Shown here in pieces: positions 62,616 through 64,000 of a DNA stretch of 64,000 nt (the stretch's first letter is position 1; the number at the start of each line of letters is the position of its first letter). The stretch is from Pagrus major (lineage: Eukaryota; Chordata; Actinopteri; Spariformes; Sparidae). Below the pieces are notes generated by a model. It worked only from the letters and a program-made list of their open reading frames with translations, was not told the DNA's origin and made no database searches. The stretch lies in assembly GCF_040436345.1 (NCBI RefSeq), contig NC_133220.1, forward strand, positions 11,043,664 to 11,107,663, read 5' to 3'. The position numbers were made by a program, and so were the translations under genes.

Positions 62616-64000
62616 TCAAACATTACAGAAATTCATTTCTGATTACCATATCTCTGATCACAACACAAAAATATTTAAACCACATTACAAGCCTTTTCCA
62701 CGACTGAAGTTAACCAAACACCCAGGCACATGCAGAGAACATTTTCCAAAGCCTTCAACTATGTTTGTTATCTTGAGCGAGCATATTTGTGCAAATGAGA
62801 TAAAATATGAGCTGCGCTGGGCTCATTTACTGGAGCGAGCGGCGCTTGCAGAGCACTCACACAGATACAGTAATTCATGCACACAATGAAGACAGCCGAA
62901 AGTGACACATTTATTCGAAAACATCCGCTCAGACTTTAAATGTGTCACGTTTGATACCGCTCACATTTGTTCTCTCAGCACATCTCACTAAACAAACAAG
63001 TAAGAGATATTGGACACAGTGGCTGCTCCTGCCACACCAAGGGGAGGTCGCACTCCTTCCTGCCTGTGCAATTGCCTTAGCTCAATGACTTATGAAAAGG
63101 AGAACAATCTGTGCACAGATGGGACAGAGATATAAATATTCTGACCTGTCACAAGGAGGCCAGACTACTCTGTTTCTAGCTTCAGGTGATATACGACGAG
63201 GCACAGACAGAGGATTGGAGCTATGCTGGAATGACTTACCTCTAATAAAGGGCAAGAAATGGAGGGGAAACACTCACAGGACAAATGTGGATTTCTTGTT
63301 CCAAACCATCGAGGCTCATCGGTTCTTAGCTGTTTCTGTTCGGATCTTTAATGCAACAACTTCAAACAGAGCGGTTTTGTAACGCCAGATGACCATATGT
63401 TGTCCTGATACATATGTGCATGTGATTTAATGCGTGGTAACTCAGGACAGCCACAGTTGTTTACTACCTACACCTGATCCAGCCGGCAGATTGCCAGCCA
63501 ACACATCAGTACATGTTTTTTTTTTTTAAAGTTTCCCAGGAGAGTCGGAGGCAATTTTCTGTGATGAAAAATCCTCCAGATGCAAAATGCTCATTTCACT
63601 ACTCAATTGATTTTAGACAGTGAAGTCTGCTTAGATTGTAAAGCAGAGCATTCAGATTTAATTGGATGGTGCCATCAGAGCCTGATTGGACATATTAGAT
63701 GGATATAATTGGCTGATTTTAGCTTTGCTGTAGCTTACAATTACATTGGTGTATATTGTGTGTATACAGTAACAAGAAGGGTCCAGTTATCAAGTCACTT
63801 TTCGCAGTTCATCTAGAAAGTGACACGAGGACTTCCGAGAAAGTGACACCTGGATGGTCATTAATTTCTGAATCAATGACCGACTCTGTGGGTTTTCCAT
63901 AAATGTGCCAAATCCTTGTCAAATTGTGTGGCCATAGGAGAAGCTTCATTATTTAGTATTCTACGACGCTTCTCGGTTTGAGTCAACCACAGTTTTTCTC
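62616..64000. other. Intergenic end of window
   Basis: No gene, repeat family or RNA recognised. A short local repeat of AAAGTGACAC occurs at about 63818-63848. Confidence 0.4.

Overview
The window looks like ray-finned (probably acanthomorph) fish nuclear DNA. It is AT-rich, has long gene-free stretches, many (CA)n microsatellites and several dispersed repeat families that I recall from teleost genomes. It carries three intact, intronless vertebrate Shaker-type potassium-channel genes. Species, and which teleost (a/b) duplicate cluster this is, cannot be read from the sequence.

Layout: all three genes lie on the minus strand. kcna10 (Kv1.10-like, 557 aa) is at 2345-4018, kcna2 (Kv1.2-like, 498 aa) at 26354-27850 and kcna3 (Kv1.3-like, 516 aa) at 42982-44532. 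Order and orientation match the KCNA10-KCNA2-KCNA3 cluster of human chromosome 1p13. Coding regions are about 22.3 kb and 15.1 kb apart. From 44.5 kb to the end I see no convincing gene. 5'-UTR splice acceptors are visible upstream of kcna10 (4187/4188) and kcna2 (27908/27909 or 27851/27852), so both probably have non-coding upstream exons. kcna3 has tandem poly(A) signals about 650 nt past its stop.

The gene products are alpha subunits of tetrameric delayed-rectifier channels. Each has a cytoplasmic T1 domain, six membrane segments, an arginine-rich S4 and a TVGYGD filter. kcna2 and kcna3 end in the PDZ ligand -TDV; kcna10 does not. Kv1 subunits of one subfamily can co-assemble, so the cluster is a set of potentially heteromerising paralogues, not an operon.

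The rest is intergenic DNA dominated by repeats: two tRNA-derived SINEs, five copies of a short terminal-inverted-repeat element (one split by a nested insertion), a near-perfect 66-nt fold-back, several older dispersed families, two local tandem duplications and ordinary microsatellites. The observations most worth checking are a 25-nt inverted repeat that would fold within the kcna3 3'UTR, an isolated exon-like segment at 11205-11298, extracellular S3-S4 glycosylation sequons in kcna3 and kcna10, and the young-looking fold-back at 32785-33074. I found no transposase, reverse transcriptase, RNA gene, CRISPR array or prokaryotic system.
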